From: Verrucomicrobiota bacterium
GTDB taxonomy: Bacteria > Verrucomicrobiota > Verrucomicrobiia > Palsa-1439
DNA: 47,591 nucleotides
Assembly: GCA_003152315.1 (NCBI GenBank)
Contig: PLZV01000022.1
Location: 129,671 to 177,261 of the forward strand
Direction: 5' to 3'
Part shown: positions 30,788-40,800 of the stretch, piece after piece
Layout: each line of letters opens with the position of its first letter
Position numbering within the stretch: the first letter of the stretch is position 1
Translations under genes and position numbers: made by a program
The notes under the pieces: generated by a model
What the model was told of the DNA's origin: nothing
The model's database searches: none
Seen by the model: only the letters and a program-made list of their open reading frames with translations

Positions 30788-33298
30788 ATGGACATGCAGT
30801 CATTACGAATCGTTTACCTGGCAGTATTATTCTCAATCGCGACGGACCTGGATTCCCGCTGGGTTCTGGCCGCCAATGAACAGGCGGGCCAAAAGACTTT
30901 CGAATTCTCGTATCGCCCCAAGGACGATGCCTCCCTGCGCAAAGACATGGAGGTACATTCCGTGAATCTCGCAGGATCGTTCAACGACTGGAGCGGTTCG
31001 GCCATGCCGATGACGGATCGCGGAGACGGCACCTACGTCAAGGAACTCAAGCTCGACGAGGGAGTATACCATTATAAATTCGTGATCAACGGAGAGACCT
31101 GGGTCCAGGATCCGAAGAGCGATTCTTCACTGCACGAGGACGACGGGCACAGCAGTTTCAATTCCGGCGTATTTGTCGGCGAACAGGGCAAAGATTTCGG
31201 GGCCGCGCCGCCCAACGACGTCAACCTGGCCGCCGTTCGCCATTATCCGGGACAGATGCGCTACTTCAATGTCGTTTCAGGTGGCCTGGTGGATGTGAAA
31301 CTTCGGACATTGCAAAACGACGTCCAGCTCGTGATGCTGCATTGGAAGGATCGACGTGAGAGGGATGTCCCCATGCAGCGAGGTGAGACAATATCCGGTT
31401 TTGATTATTGGATTGCTTCCGTGCCCATCGAAGGCGCGAACAAAACAGCATCCTACTACTTCACGCTCACGGACGGTTCGACAACGAGGACGTACGGGGC
31501 AGGAGATAACGGCGGGTCAAAGGACGCGCAGTGGTTTACTGCTGACCTAACGGAGCGGTTCACGACCCCGGCTTGGGCGCGCAATGTCGTGTGGTATCAA
31601 ATTTTCCCCGAACGGTTCCGTAATGGAACGACCGAAAATGATCCGCCGCACACGCTTCCGTGGCGCTGGGATTGGTACAAATTGGCGACGTGGGAAAGGC
31701 CACGGGCGGGGCTGCCGTTTTCTAACGATTGGTACGGGCGCCGTTTTGGAGGTGACTTCCAGGGGGTGATGAACAAGTTGTCCTACTTTCGCGAGTTGGG
31801 TGTGACAGCGCTGTACTTTTGTCCCGTCTTCGAGTCGAGTTCGAACCACGGGTATGACACGACGGATTACCGCCATATTTCGCAGTATTTTGGCTTCAAA
31901 GGTGACAATGAGGAGATTATCGCCCACGAAACGCTCGATCCCAAAACGTGGAAGTGGACACCATCGGACAAGTTGTTCCTGCAATTCATCAAAGCGGCGC
32001 ACGCGCAAGGGCTGAAGGTCATCATCGATGGGGTGTTCAATCACATGGGCAGAAACAGTTTTGCCCTGCGCGATGTACTCGCCAAGGGTAAGCAGTCACC
32101 TTATGCGGATTGGTTCGAGGTGACGGATTGGGGGCCGCCTGTGAAATATCATTCCTGGGACAATGGCGGGGCGATGCCAAACTTTCGCAAGGATTCGCAG
32201 AAGGGCTACGCGTCTGACTCCGCGAAACAATATATCTTTAACATCACGCGTCGTTGGATGGACCCGGATGGCGACGGCGATCCATCCGATGGCGTGGATG
32301 GTTGGCGGCTCGACGTCGCCCAGGATGTCCCGGCCCCGTTCTGGATTGATTGGCGCAAGCACGTGAAGGGCATCAATTCCAACGCCTACATCACCGGCGA
32401 AATCTGGGGCATGGCGTCGAGGTATTTGCAGGGTGATGAGTGGGACGCGGTGATGAACTACCAGTTCGCGATGCGCGCGACTCATTATTTCATCGACCAG
32501 AAGCGCAAAATTCCTGCCAGCGAGTTTGACCGCCAGCTCAAGGAATTGCTAGGGGCATATCCCCTGCAAGCCGACTTTGTGATGCAAAACCTATACGACT
32601 CGCACGATACCGATCGCCTGGTAAGCATGATCGTCAACCCGGACCGCAACTACAATCAGGGCGATCGAGCACAAGACGGCGGGCCCTACAATGGGTCGAA
32701 GCCGGGAGCTTCCGCGTATCGCGTCTTGAAGCTCATGGCGACGTTTCAGATGACGTTCCTTGGCGCGCCGATGATCTGGTACGGGGATGAAGAGGGTATG
32801 TTCGGCGCGGGAGATCCGACGGATCGGAAACAAATGCTCTGGCGCGATCTCGAGCCGTACGACAACCCGCAAGATGCCGTCATGCCGGAGGTGTTCGAGC
32901 ATTATCGCCGCGTGATCGCGATTCGTAATACCTATCCCGCGCTGCGCACCGGCAGCTTCGAAACGCTATTGACGGATGACAAGAATGATCTGTACGGATT
33001 CACTCGCACCTCTAATGGCAGTGTTGTGGCCGTGCTCGTGAACAATAGCGATAAGGACCAATCGGTTGATTTTACCGTCCCATTTCCCACTGGCAGCCGC
33101 GTTGTCGATGTGGTGACGGCCGCGCCGGTGGAGTTTTATCAGGCTTCGGCCCAGAGCCTGAACTTTCCGAATTTTGAGAAAGGCGCCACAGTCCGGGCGT
33201 TGCGACTCGGGCGGAATGCAGGCCCGACCTATATTGTGCGCGGCGGAAAACTTCACCTTGATTTGGCGGCGAAAAGCGCGGCGATACTGGTGAAATAG
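30788..33298 (+). CDS. Secreted GH13 alpha-amylase with N-terminal CBM48
   Basis: 836 residues. AGGAAGG precedes the ATG by 5 nt. The N-terminus (SLRIVYLAVLFSIA...VLAAN) is a signal peptide. Domains: CBM48-like module (~50-125: VNLAGSFNDWSGSAMPM ... GVYHYKFVINGETW); a second beta domain (~140-255); and a GH13 barrel from PAWARNVVWYQIFPERFRNG. Catalytic residues: Asp509 in DGWRLDVAQDV, Glu538 in ITGEIWGMASR, Asp607 in YDSHDTDRL. A C-terminal GH13 beta domain ends in LHLDLAAKSAAILVK. The close parallels with the upstream enzyme (FPERF.NG..., GGDFQGVMNKL) show both belong to the neopullulanase/maltogenic side of GH13, here in an exported form. Converges on the GH15 gene with a 24-nt gap. Confidence 0.9.
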   Translation: MDMQSLRIVYLAVLFSIATDLDSRWVLAANEQAGQKTFEFSYRPKDDASLRKDMEVHSVNLAGSFNDWSGSAMPMTDRGDGTYVKELKLDEGVYHYKFVINGETWVQDPKSDSSLHEDDGHSSFNSGVFVGEQGKDFGAAPPNDVNLAAVRHYPGQMRYFNVVSGGLVDVKLRTLQNDVQLVMLHWKDRRERDVPMQRGETISGFDYWIASVPIEGANKTASYYFTLTDGSTTRTYGAGDNGGSKDAQWFTADLTERFTTPAWARNVVWYQIFPERFRNGTTENDPPHTLPWRWDWYKLATWERPRAGLPFSNDWYGRRFGGDFQGVMNKLSYFRELGVTALYFCPVFESSSNHGYDTTDYRHISQYFGFKGDNEEIIAHETLDPKTWKWTPSDKLFLQFIKAAHAQGLKVIIDGVFNHMGRNSFALRDVLAKGKQSPYADWFEVTDWGPPVKYHSWDNGGAMPNFRKDSQKGYASDSAKQYIFNITRRWMDPDGDGDPSDGVDGWRLDVAQDVPAPFWIDWRKHVKGINSNAYITGEIWGMASRYLQGDEWDAVMNYQFAMRATHYFIDQKRKIPASEFDRQLKELLGAYPLQADFVMQNLYDSHDTDRLVSMIVNPDRNYNQGDRAQDGGPYNGSKPGASAYRVLKLMATFQMTFLGAPMIWYGDEEGMFGAGDPTDRKQMLWRDLEPYDNPQDAVMPEVFEHYRRVIAIRNTYPALRTGSFETLLTDDKNDLYGFTRTSNGSVVAVLVNNSDKDQSVDFTVPFPTGSRVVDVVTAAPVEFYQASAQSLNFPNFEKGATVRALRLGRNAGPTYIVRGGKLHLDLAAKSAAILVK

Positions 33299-33322
33299 TA
33301 GGTGCGAGCAGGAGATTCACCG

Positions 33323-36300
33323 CTACGGCGATACCAGACGCACGCGGTAGAACCTTCCCACAACTGCGGTTGTGTCCATCGTGAACGTTGATGGTCCGCT
33401 GGCGGTGATGTCGGGGCCGGCTACGTCGGTGAAAGTTCCTGTCAGCGTGTCTGTCGACTGCAGGTGGTAGGTCTTGCCGTTGACGCTGTCCCACGTGATC
33501 GTATTGATGTTGCCCGTGCGAATGATGCTGGTGATTCGCATGGTCGAAGCGCTACTCGTGGGGTCCGTGCCGGCCAGGAATTCCTGCAAGTTCGACAGGC
33601 CATCGCCATCGGGATCAGCGTTCGCCACACTCGGGTCCAGTGGATTGAATCCGTATTGCAACGCCCAGTAATCGGGGATCTCATCGCCAGCGTAACTGTT
33701 GGTGCCATAAGTGACGATGATCGAATTGACCCCCGCAGCATTATTGAATGCGCCGTGCACGTGGACGCGTCCCGTGGACGTATCGTAGTCCGCCCCGGCA
33801 GGTACGTAGTAGGCGCCGTTGGTGACGACCATGACAGGCGGCCCGCCGGCGGGGATGCGCAGGTACGCGTCGTAGTTTAATGCACCCGCTGTGCGCTTGT
33901 TGATGTCCGCCCGCGTGTTCGAGGCATTCTCGGTGACCGCGATGTCGAACCGCTGGTTCTCCAGGAGCATATTGTTGAACGTAATCGTGCTCCAGCTATT
34001 CGGCAGTTTGGGCGCGAAATAACAGGTGTGGTTGGTTGCCTGCGGCTTGTAGTCGAGAAACATCATCATCTGGTCGATGAGTGTCGAGTGGGACTCCCAG
34101 ACATTGGGCCAGGCGGTCTGAAGCCAGAAGCCCGGATACTTCTGCAGGCCGGTGGTCGGCGCGATTTGCTCGGAAGCCAGCCCGACCGGGCCGAGTTTGG
34201 CAATGAGCTTGTCTAGCATGGTCAGGTTGGTGGTGACCAGCGTCTTCCCGCCGACATAATCCTGCCAGCGCGCGTAATACTCGCCATACCAGGAGGACGC
34301 GAGGAACCAGGGGCTGTGGAGGTACGCGCCCGCGGCCGTGTTCCAGTAATTATCGGTATTGCCGCTGACGTTGTGCGAATAGCGATCGGCCAAACCGACG
34401 ACGCCGGGATAGTTGACCGTGTCGTTTTCGATGAGGTTATCGGTGTATGATCCGCCCGTACACGTGGCGCACGTGCCGACAGCCTGCCGGCCGTTGACCC
34501 ACTCGACCACGTTGGTCATTCGCGGGTCGTTAGGTGTGTAGACCTCGTAGGGAACCACCAGGCCGAGATGGCTGATGTCGGCGGGCTCGACCTTCGCGTC
34601 GATCCGCGCGTCGATGCCCGTCTTGATGCCGGTGGCGCGAGTGTGGAACGTAGCTGCCCAGCTGTTACTGCCGACATAGGTCGCGATATTGGCGGCGTCG
34701 TTCAAGCCGCGGACGATGCTGCCGTTGGAATAGATGAACAGGCCGAACGAATCCTCCCAGACGTTGTTGCCGTTCATCAACCCAAAGGCGCTGAACACGG
34801 TCGCATTGCTGCAGCTGGTCTCGCTGCTGGCATTGGCGCATTGATACGCAAGATTCCAGTAATTCGTGAGGAATCCGCCATCGCCGGTCGCCAGGTAATG
34901 ATAGTACAGACCCCACGGGATGCTGGCGGTCTCGTCCAACTGCGGGGACGTCCACACCTTGTACCCGTCGGTGGTGTACTTTTGGTAGAAGACGCCCTTG
35001 CCGCCGTCCACGCAATCGTCGTCGCGGAAGGCGACGTCCCGGCACCACTTATAGAAAGCAGCGGCCTCGTTGGTGTGGCCGGTGCGATCCAGCGTTACGG
35101 CGGCATACACGCCATCGCGCGGCCAAACGAACGGATACGCGCCGTTGTGCATGCCTGCGATGATCGCCCCTGTCTTGGCGTCGATGTGCAGGGCCGTCAC
35201 GAGCAGCGAACGATTGAACAGCGTATTGTATTGAACACCCGGCAGGTTGACAGTAACACCTGACCCAAGCCAATTTGACCAGTAAGCTTCGGTCGAGGTT
35301 TGGATATTGGAAATGTTGCTGGAGTAGAACCAGTCAATCATCGGCCGGCCCCAGAAACTGTGCGTGCCCGTGGCCCCCGCAACGTCGTCCCATGAACCGA
35401 CAATCATCACGTCCACTTCGACCTTCTGACCCGGGGGAAGCGTGACGACCTTGCCGATCCAGCCTTCTTGATTGTCGGTGGCTGTGAAGTCGCGCCAGCT
35501 TCCATCCGCGGGCGCACCGGTGCCCGCGATCGTATTGGTCACGAGTTTCATGACGGTGCCAAAGTAGATCGAGCTGCTCTTCTGCCACGGGAAGGCGAAC
35601 GACGGCGAGTACTCGGTTGTGTAACCGTTGGGATCGCAGGAGTTCGTCTGCACCGGCACGAGGCGGCTGGTGTTGTCGAAGGCGACCATCGCATTGTAGT
35701 TTGTCCCGTTGACGGTAGACTCCCAATACATCGAATCATTTTGGTTCCCACCGTTGACATTGAAATTGACGTCGTAATAGAAGTCGATGGTGTTCGTAGT
35801 CGCCTGGAGATTCGTCAGAAGGAAGCGTTTGACGTAGACACCGTAATTTGTGCGTATGCCGTCGGTGATCGTAGGCAGCGCGTTGGTCGATGGACAAAAG
35901 TCGTACTGTTCGACGAGGATGTTGTTACCGCCCGCCGTGAGGAGATTCGTCGTGTACGCAACGTTGTTGTCGGGCACATAGCGCTGGCCAATGTTGGCGT
36001 AGTCGACGCCCGCCGAATTTTGCAACCAATAGATGTTGTTGGTGCCGCCGGTCGGGATGCCGATGCCGCCCATGCCGGCGATGACATTCATCTGGCCGTT
36101 GGCTTCCTGATCGAGGCCGCCACAACTCGGAAACTCTTCCGGGCCACGGTAGCCTTCGTTGGCGGTGCTGACGCCGTGCCGGTCACCAACGCTGGGATAA
36201 TAGATGTCATAGAGCGAACCGTTCTGGTCGAGTTGCGCGGTGATGTAGCCGTTGCCAACGATCGCCTCTTCCTTCCAATGGTGAATTTTGGTCGCGGGAT

Positions 36301-37183
36301 CGCTCGGATAGCCAACCCCGGGCCAGAGAATGGCGGATGAGGTGACGGTGTAGGTGAAATTGCTGCCGTTGTTACCGTCGAGATTCAGCGTCAGGGCATC
36401 GGCTGTGCTCGCGTTCAGCGCGCCACCCGTCGTTGCCGTGGAACTGAATACGTAATATTTCACGACTGACGCCGTCGGCAGGGCGGGAATCGTGCCGGAA
36501 TAACTCGTGCCGGAACCGGTGGCTTCCGTGATCGTCGACACTGCGAAATTGTTTGTGGTCCAACGCACGTAGATATGTTCTTCCGTCGACTTGGTGGCGC
36601 CCAAGGCGATGTTGACAGCAACGCTCTGGGAACTCGAGGGGGTCACGGGGGACTGACCCGAACGCGTGAGGATCACCGGTCGGTTGCTGGTTTTCATGAC
36701 GGCAAGCGTGGCATTGTTGCCGCTGGGCGGATTCAGTGTGCGGAAGGAATAGCAGAAGCCGTTTTGGACCGTGATGGTGCCGTTGTTGCCGGAAATCCAA
36801 CCGAATGTGGTCGTCCCGTCGATGGTCACGGTCGATCCGCCCCAGTTACTTCCAAACGAACCGTCGGCGGCCAACTTGACCGCATACGTACCGCCGGTGA
36901 CGTCGCCGCCCAATGCTGCGACGAACATGACGTTGGTGAACCAATCCGCCCCCGCGGGTGTGGCGGGCGGGGAGACCTTATTCATGCGGAACGGAGGGAT
37001 CGTATTCGCGGGGTTGAAGCCGTCCCAAGTGCCGGGAATATTCATTGTCGTCCACGCCGAAACGGTTGGCGCTGAAAACGTGGTGACCACTAGCGCAACG
37101 AACAAGGCAACAATGAATCTTCCGTACCGATCTGTTAAAGCGCTTGAACAACCAAGACGCGTGATTCGAGATTCCCGTTTCAT
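33323..37183 (-). CDS. Secreted multidomain GH15 glucoamylase-like enzyme
   Basis: 1286 residues; ACAGGGAT lies about 9 nt before the ATG. The signal peptide is long (FIVALFVALVVTTFSAPTVSA). An N-terminal beta region (~45-290) may bind glucan. It is followed by a supersandwich-like domain (HHWKEEAIVGNGYITAQLDQ onward) and an (alpha/alpha)6 barrel of GH15 type: PFVWPRDGVYAAVTLDRTGH, putative general acid Glu810 in NVWEDSFG, putative general base Glu1005 in GLASEQIAPTTG. This set cleaves terminal alpha-glucosidic bonds to release glucose by inversion. The C-terminal DEIPDYWALQYGF and DPDGDGLSNLQEFLAGTDP (TSP3-like), plus a ~70-residue beta domain, is shared with the GH13 enzyme at 37876. Several short Cys-x2-Cys loops (GTCATCTGG) are present. 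A LacI-type palindrome lies inside the first codons. Confidence 0.87.
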   Translation of the reverse strand: MKRESRITRLGCSSALTDRYGRFIVALFVALVVTTFSAPTVSAWTTMNIPGTWDGFNPANTIPPFRMNKVSPPATPAGADWFTNVMFVAALGGDVTGGTYAVKLAADGSFGSNWGGSTVTIDGTTTFGWISGNNGTITVQNGFCYSFRTLNPPSGNNATLAVMKTSNRPVILTRSGQSPVTPSSSQSVAVNIALGATKSTEEHIYVRWTTNNFAVSTITEATGSGTSYSGTIPALPTASVVKYYVFSSTATTGGALNASTADALTLNLDGNNGSNFTYTVTSSAILWPGVGYPSDPATKIHHWKEEAIVGNGYITAQLDQNGSLYDIYYPSVGDRHGVSTANEGYRGPEEFPSCGGLDQEANGQMNVIAGMGGIGIPTGGTNNIYWLQNSAGVDYANIGQRYVPDNNVAYTTNLLTAGGNNILVEQYDFCPSTNALPTITDGIRTNYGVYVKRFLLTNLQATTNTIDFYYDVNFNVNGGNQNDSMYWESTVNGTNYNAMVAFDNTSRLVPVQTNSCDPNGYTTEYSPSFAFPWQKSSSIYFGTVMKLVTNTIAGTGAPADGSWRDFTATDNQEGWIGKVVTLPPGQKVEVDVMIVGSWDDVAGATGTHSFWGRPMIDWFYSSNISNIQTSTEAYWSNWLGSGVTVNLPGVQYNTLFNRSLLVTALHIDAKTGAIIAGMHNGAYPFVWPRDGVYAAVTLDRTGHTNEAAAFYKWCRDVAFRDDDCVDGGKGVFYQKYTTDGYKVWTSPQLDETASIPWGLYYHYLATGDGGFLTNYWNLAYQCANASSETSCSNATVFSAFGLMNGNNVWEDSFGLFIYSNGSIVRGLNDAANIATYVGSNSWAATFHTRATGIKTGIDARIDAKVEPADISHLGLVVPYEVYTPNDPRMTNVVEWVNGRQAVGTCATCTGGSYTDNLIENDTVNYPGVVGLADRYSHNVSGNTDNYWNTAAGAYLHSPWFLASSWYGEYYARWQDYVGGKTLVTTNLTMLDKLIAKLGPVGLASEQIAPTTGLQKYPGFWLQTAWPNVWESHSTLIDQMMMFLDYKPQATNHTCYFAPKLPNSWSTITFNNMLLENQRFDIAVTENASNTRADINKRTAGALNYDAYLRIPAGGPPVMVVTNGAYYVPAGADYDTSTGRVHVHGAFNNAAGVNSIIVTYGTNSYAGDEIPDYWALQYGFNPLDPSVANADPDGDGLSNLQEFLAGTDPTSSASTMRITSIIRTGNINTITWDSVNGKTYHLQSTDTLTGTFTDVAGPDITASGPSTFTMDTTAVVGRFYRVRLVSP
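37134..37149. promoter_or_regulatory. LacI-type operator in the 5' end of the GH15 gene
   Basis: GTTAAAGCGCTTGAAC, symmetric at 14 of 16 positions with central GC-GC. The minus-strand reading GTTCAAGCGCTTTAAC matches TCAAAGCGATTTAAC at 26979. It begins about codon 12 of the GH15 gene, where a bound repressor would act as a roadblock. Confidence 0.5.
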
Positions 37184-37213
37184 GGTGTGCGTATCCCTGT
37201 AGCCTCGAACGAA

Positions 37214-37789
37214 TCAGCCCATGCCGGCGTATTCTTCGTCGGTGATGATGTGGCGTCCCATCAGCACGTAGTCGTGCGCGAGGGCCTGCATGTCTTTGAC
37301 GTAATCGGGCAGAACCAACAAATCGCTGAATCCCAACTCCGCAAATGCCAGTCGCGCGGCTTGCTGGTTTCCCAGAAACTCGGCTTCCAGCTTCTCCAAG
37401 CCGGCATCGCTGGCGACGTCGATCAACTCCTGGATCATTTTCCGCGCCAAGCCACGGCCACGGTAGCCGGGATGGACCACGACGCTGATCCGGCCGATGT
37501 GACGCTTCCAGCCGCCGAGCTGTTGATGCAGAGAAGCGTCGGCAACGATTTTGCCATCCGCGATGGCGAGCAACGGTAGAATCTTGCCGTAGTCGATGCG
37601 CTGACACCAATCATGAATGACCTCGGGTTCCGTGACGCGGTGCTTGAAAAGCAGCCGCTCTGTCTCGGGAACGGTGCAGAAGAACTCGTGGAAGGCTTTC
37701 TCATCCGCAGCCACCAGCGGGCGTAGCGTTGCTTCCAGGTTACCCTTCAGGGTCACCGTTTTCGGATAACGCTCCAAATAATCGTCCAC
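37214..37789 (-). CDS. GNAT-family N-acetyltransferase
   Basis: 191 residues of the GCN5-related acetyltransferase fold. The acetyl-CoA pyrophosphate loop is VVHPGYRGRGLARKMIQEL (R/Q-x-x-G-x-G/A). It is preceded by the beta-strand IGRISVVV and followed by LEKLEAEFLGNQQAARLAFA. The substrate cannot be deduced; the resemblance is to protein or small-molecule acetyltransferases. It is embedded between two secreted amylases (30 nt before GH15, 86 nt after the GH13 stop) and has its own promoter-like sequence at 37818-37846. It may acetylate a sugar-pathway protein or a glucan product, or merely hitch-hike. Confidence 0.85.
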   Translation of the reverse strand: MDDYLERYPKTVTLKGNLEATLRPLVAADEKAFHEFFCTVPETERLLFKHRVTEPEVIHDWCQRIDYGKILPLLAIADGKIVADASLHQQLGGWKRHIGRISVVVHPGYRGRGLARKMIQELIDVASDAGLEKLEAEFLGNQQAARLAFAELGFSDLLVLPDYVKDMQALAHDYVLMGRHIITDEEYAGMG

Positions 37790-37817
37790 TTTTTGCTCGC
37801 TGCTCCCAATTTCATTA

Positions 37818-37863
37818 TAATATCAGATCGGCCGGCAAACATCAAGACACGAAATCGCTTCGA
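37818..37863 (-). promoter_or_regulatory. Promoter and operator-like site for the GNAT-GH15 pair
   Basis: Minus strand: TTGATG (37846-37841), a 17-bp spacer and TATTAT (37823-37818). Four nt upstream of the -35 lies CGAAGCGATTTCG (37863-37851), whose AAGCGATTT is identical to that of the lacI and 41566 sites. The operator-then-promoter arrangement resembles that at lacI. Confidence 0.5.
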
Positions 37864-37875
37864 TCGCGGCGGTGA

Positions 37876-40800
37876 TCACGGGATGGCCTTGACCTTGTAG
37901 TATTTTGTTACATCCGTGACACCGGGGTCTGTGTAGCTCGTGGTTGCGCCAACGGAGGGTAAAGTGCTGCCCACGGGCGCGTAGGCGCCCGCCAGATCCG
38001 TCGTGGCATACACCTGATAGTTCTTGCCCGGGGCGCTCGTCCAGACGATGACGTTATCGCCGTTTGGCTGCCGCGTAATGCTCATAATGCGCAGGGCAGA
38101 GGTGCTGTTCGTCGGGTCGGTGCCCGCGAGGAACTCGTGGAGGTTGGTGAAGCCGTCTCCGTCAGGATCACAGGTGGCGCACGACTGGTTGTTGGTCGAT
38201 GTGCCGTTGACGTTGTTCGTTGGCTGGTTGGGGAAGTATTGCGCCCGCCACGAGTCGGGAATCCCATCACCCACGCTGTCAACAATCTGACCTGTAACCA
38301 CGGTGCGCGAAAGCGTTGTGAAATGACCGGCCACATCATTGGTGAGGCTCATGTCGGTTGACGAAGTAAGCTTCCGCAGCCGCGCTTCGATCAAGGCTGT
38401 GCCGTTGGCGGGGACGTTCGTATAGTTGAATCGCCATTCAAGCGGATAGATCGTGTTGAGACCCGGGGTGGACGGTGAGATTTGAGTTGCCTGGGTCCAC
38501 ACACTGGTGCCGTTGCTGTCGGTAATGCGATACCAGGTTTCCGTGACCGTGCGGTCCGCGCGCACGACAACATTGTAGTTGGAACTGGTGATAGACTCAT
38601 TGTTGGCGGGGAACAGGATTTCACCCTGGGGGGTTGTCGTGTCGTAATAGAATGTCTGGACGTTGAGGTTGTAGATCGACGCCCGCCCGGAACGCTGCAG
38701 GAATGTCTTGGTTCGCAGGACATGGAAGCCCTGATCAAGCCCCGTTTGCGTGACGCCATAGTCGTTGTGCGGATAGAAGGACACGGTTTGCGCATTGAAA
38801 TTCGTGATCTGATAAATCGACTCCATCCGCTTCTTCAGCGTGATATCCGAAGCGCCAAATGGGAACCATGGGCCCGCATCCGTGCGATACACACCGACCT
38901 TGTAACGAATTACCGTGCCCGACGGCATCGCGGGCAACGTGGTCTTCCACCACACTGGAGTGCCCGAGCCATCGGCGGGCCCGTTGCTATCAAAGGCCAG
39001 CGTCGCGGCCTGTGTCGTACCTTTGCCAACGGCGGCGCTGCCCTCCGGATACAGCATTCCATTTGTGGTGGAACTTGTCGTGTAATACAGAACCGCATAC
39101 TGCGGTTGATTGGTGTAGCCGATCTTTACCCAAACGGTGATCGGCTGGTTGGCGGCGGTTTGTGGCGCGGGGAAAAACTGGAGCGTTGGCGACCCCAATT
39201 GATTGTTGGCCGCGGGATCGTGGTACACCCAGGTGACCGTACCCACGGAAGTGTTCGCACCGCCGCCGTTGTTGACGACGAATCCGCTCGTGCCGATCGT
39301 TGCCTGATATGTTTCGCAACCGGGCGAGCCAATAACATTGCGCGATATGTCGCGGGCAGCGAACTTCTCGGCGACACGCTGCACAAAGCCCATCTGTTCG
39401 TAACCCAGGAACACGTCGCTGGTCACGCCGGGCGCATTGTCCCGCTTCCCACCGGTTTGCGGGCCGAGACCCATCTGCGAATTGACGTCGATGCCCCCAT
39501 CGAGTTTCATCAGGATGTTCGCGCAGGAACCGTCTGCGTGCGCAAGAAACGTGAGGTTCGACGCGCTGGTAACAAGCGGCACGGTCATGGTGTACTGGTA
39601 ATCGTTGGTGGGCTGGTTGGGGATGCCATACGGGTTGAAATTCGGATCACCATTCCGGCCGTCCTTGCGGTCGTAGCTCAACGTGCCAACCTGTTGCCCG
39701 TTCTGCAGGATGGTGATCGGTGTCACTTGGCCAAACATCCCGTCGTCCCAGACCGCCGGCATCTCTGGATTGCGCCACGAGAATGCCCAATAGCCGCCTG
39801 CGGGAGCGATGATCAGGTTGTTGCTGTCGTCGCGTAAGATGCCGTTGGTTGCCACGGTGGCTCCAAATCCTTGCGCATTATTGAACGTCGAATAGTTTAC
39901 AAGGCGCGCGCCCACGGGAAACGTCGTCGTGTAACTGCGCGAGGCGCCGCCCGATCCATTCTGGGCCATCATGAAAAGCAGTACAGTGCCGTCCGCATCG
40001 GACATGCCGGTATTCTCGCGCTTATCGCGGCGCTCGTAGGCGCAATAGGATTGGTCGCTCCACTTGCCGATCTGGTCGCCGCGAGCGAACAGTTGATTGA
40101 TGTACAGCAGGTTGGGCAGATGGTTGTCACCGAATTGCCCTAGAAACGCGTTGTTGCCAATCGCCGGGAAGTACTTCCCATCCGATTGGATGGTCTGTTC
40201 TTCGTTATAGCCGTCCGTGTAAACGCTTGGCAGGCCCGCGCGGGTCAGCAGCGTCGCGTGCGCCGATGTGCGGTCGAAAAGGGAGATGTCGTTGTAGTCG
40301 TGAGTTCCGACGTGGATGAGGCTGGTTCCCACACCCCCGAACGAGTACGCACCTGGCTGGTCCAGGCCCCAGAGGCCGTTGCACCCGCCGCAGACGGCCT
40401 GGAACATGCGGCTGTAGAACTCGTTGTCGTCAACGCGCATCCCGGCATCGACATATCCTTGCTGGCAGGTAAACGTGCAGGGATTTGGCTGGCCAAGGTC
40501 TTCGCCGAAAATCATCGCGTCGTCGCGCGGCAGTTGGTCGTTGAATAGCGAATCACGGTGGTTGGTCCAATCGCCATAGCCATGCGTGATGTTGAATTGT
40601 TCCTGGATGCCGCCGCAATAACCGGCGTTGTCAACGTCCTTGTTTGTTGCATTTTGGTCGCCAAAGAAGTAGCTGGGCACGCTCTTGACGTCGTCGAGAC
40701 GGAAGCCATCACACTTGCTTTGGTCTAGAAACCACCGCGCGGCGCGAATAAGCATCGCATTGACGTCTTCGGAGACGGGCTGCCCCGTACCGGTGAACGG

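Noticed and set aside
38482-39837. Plus-strand open frame of 451 codons antisense to the GH13 gene
   Set aside because: Low-complexity Arg/Val/Gly-rich translation with no motif; the minus-strand amylase is certain.
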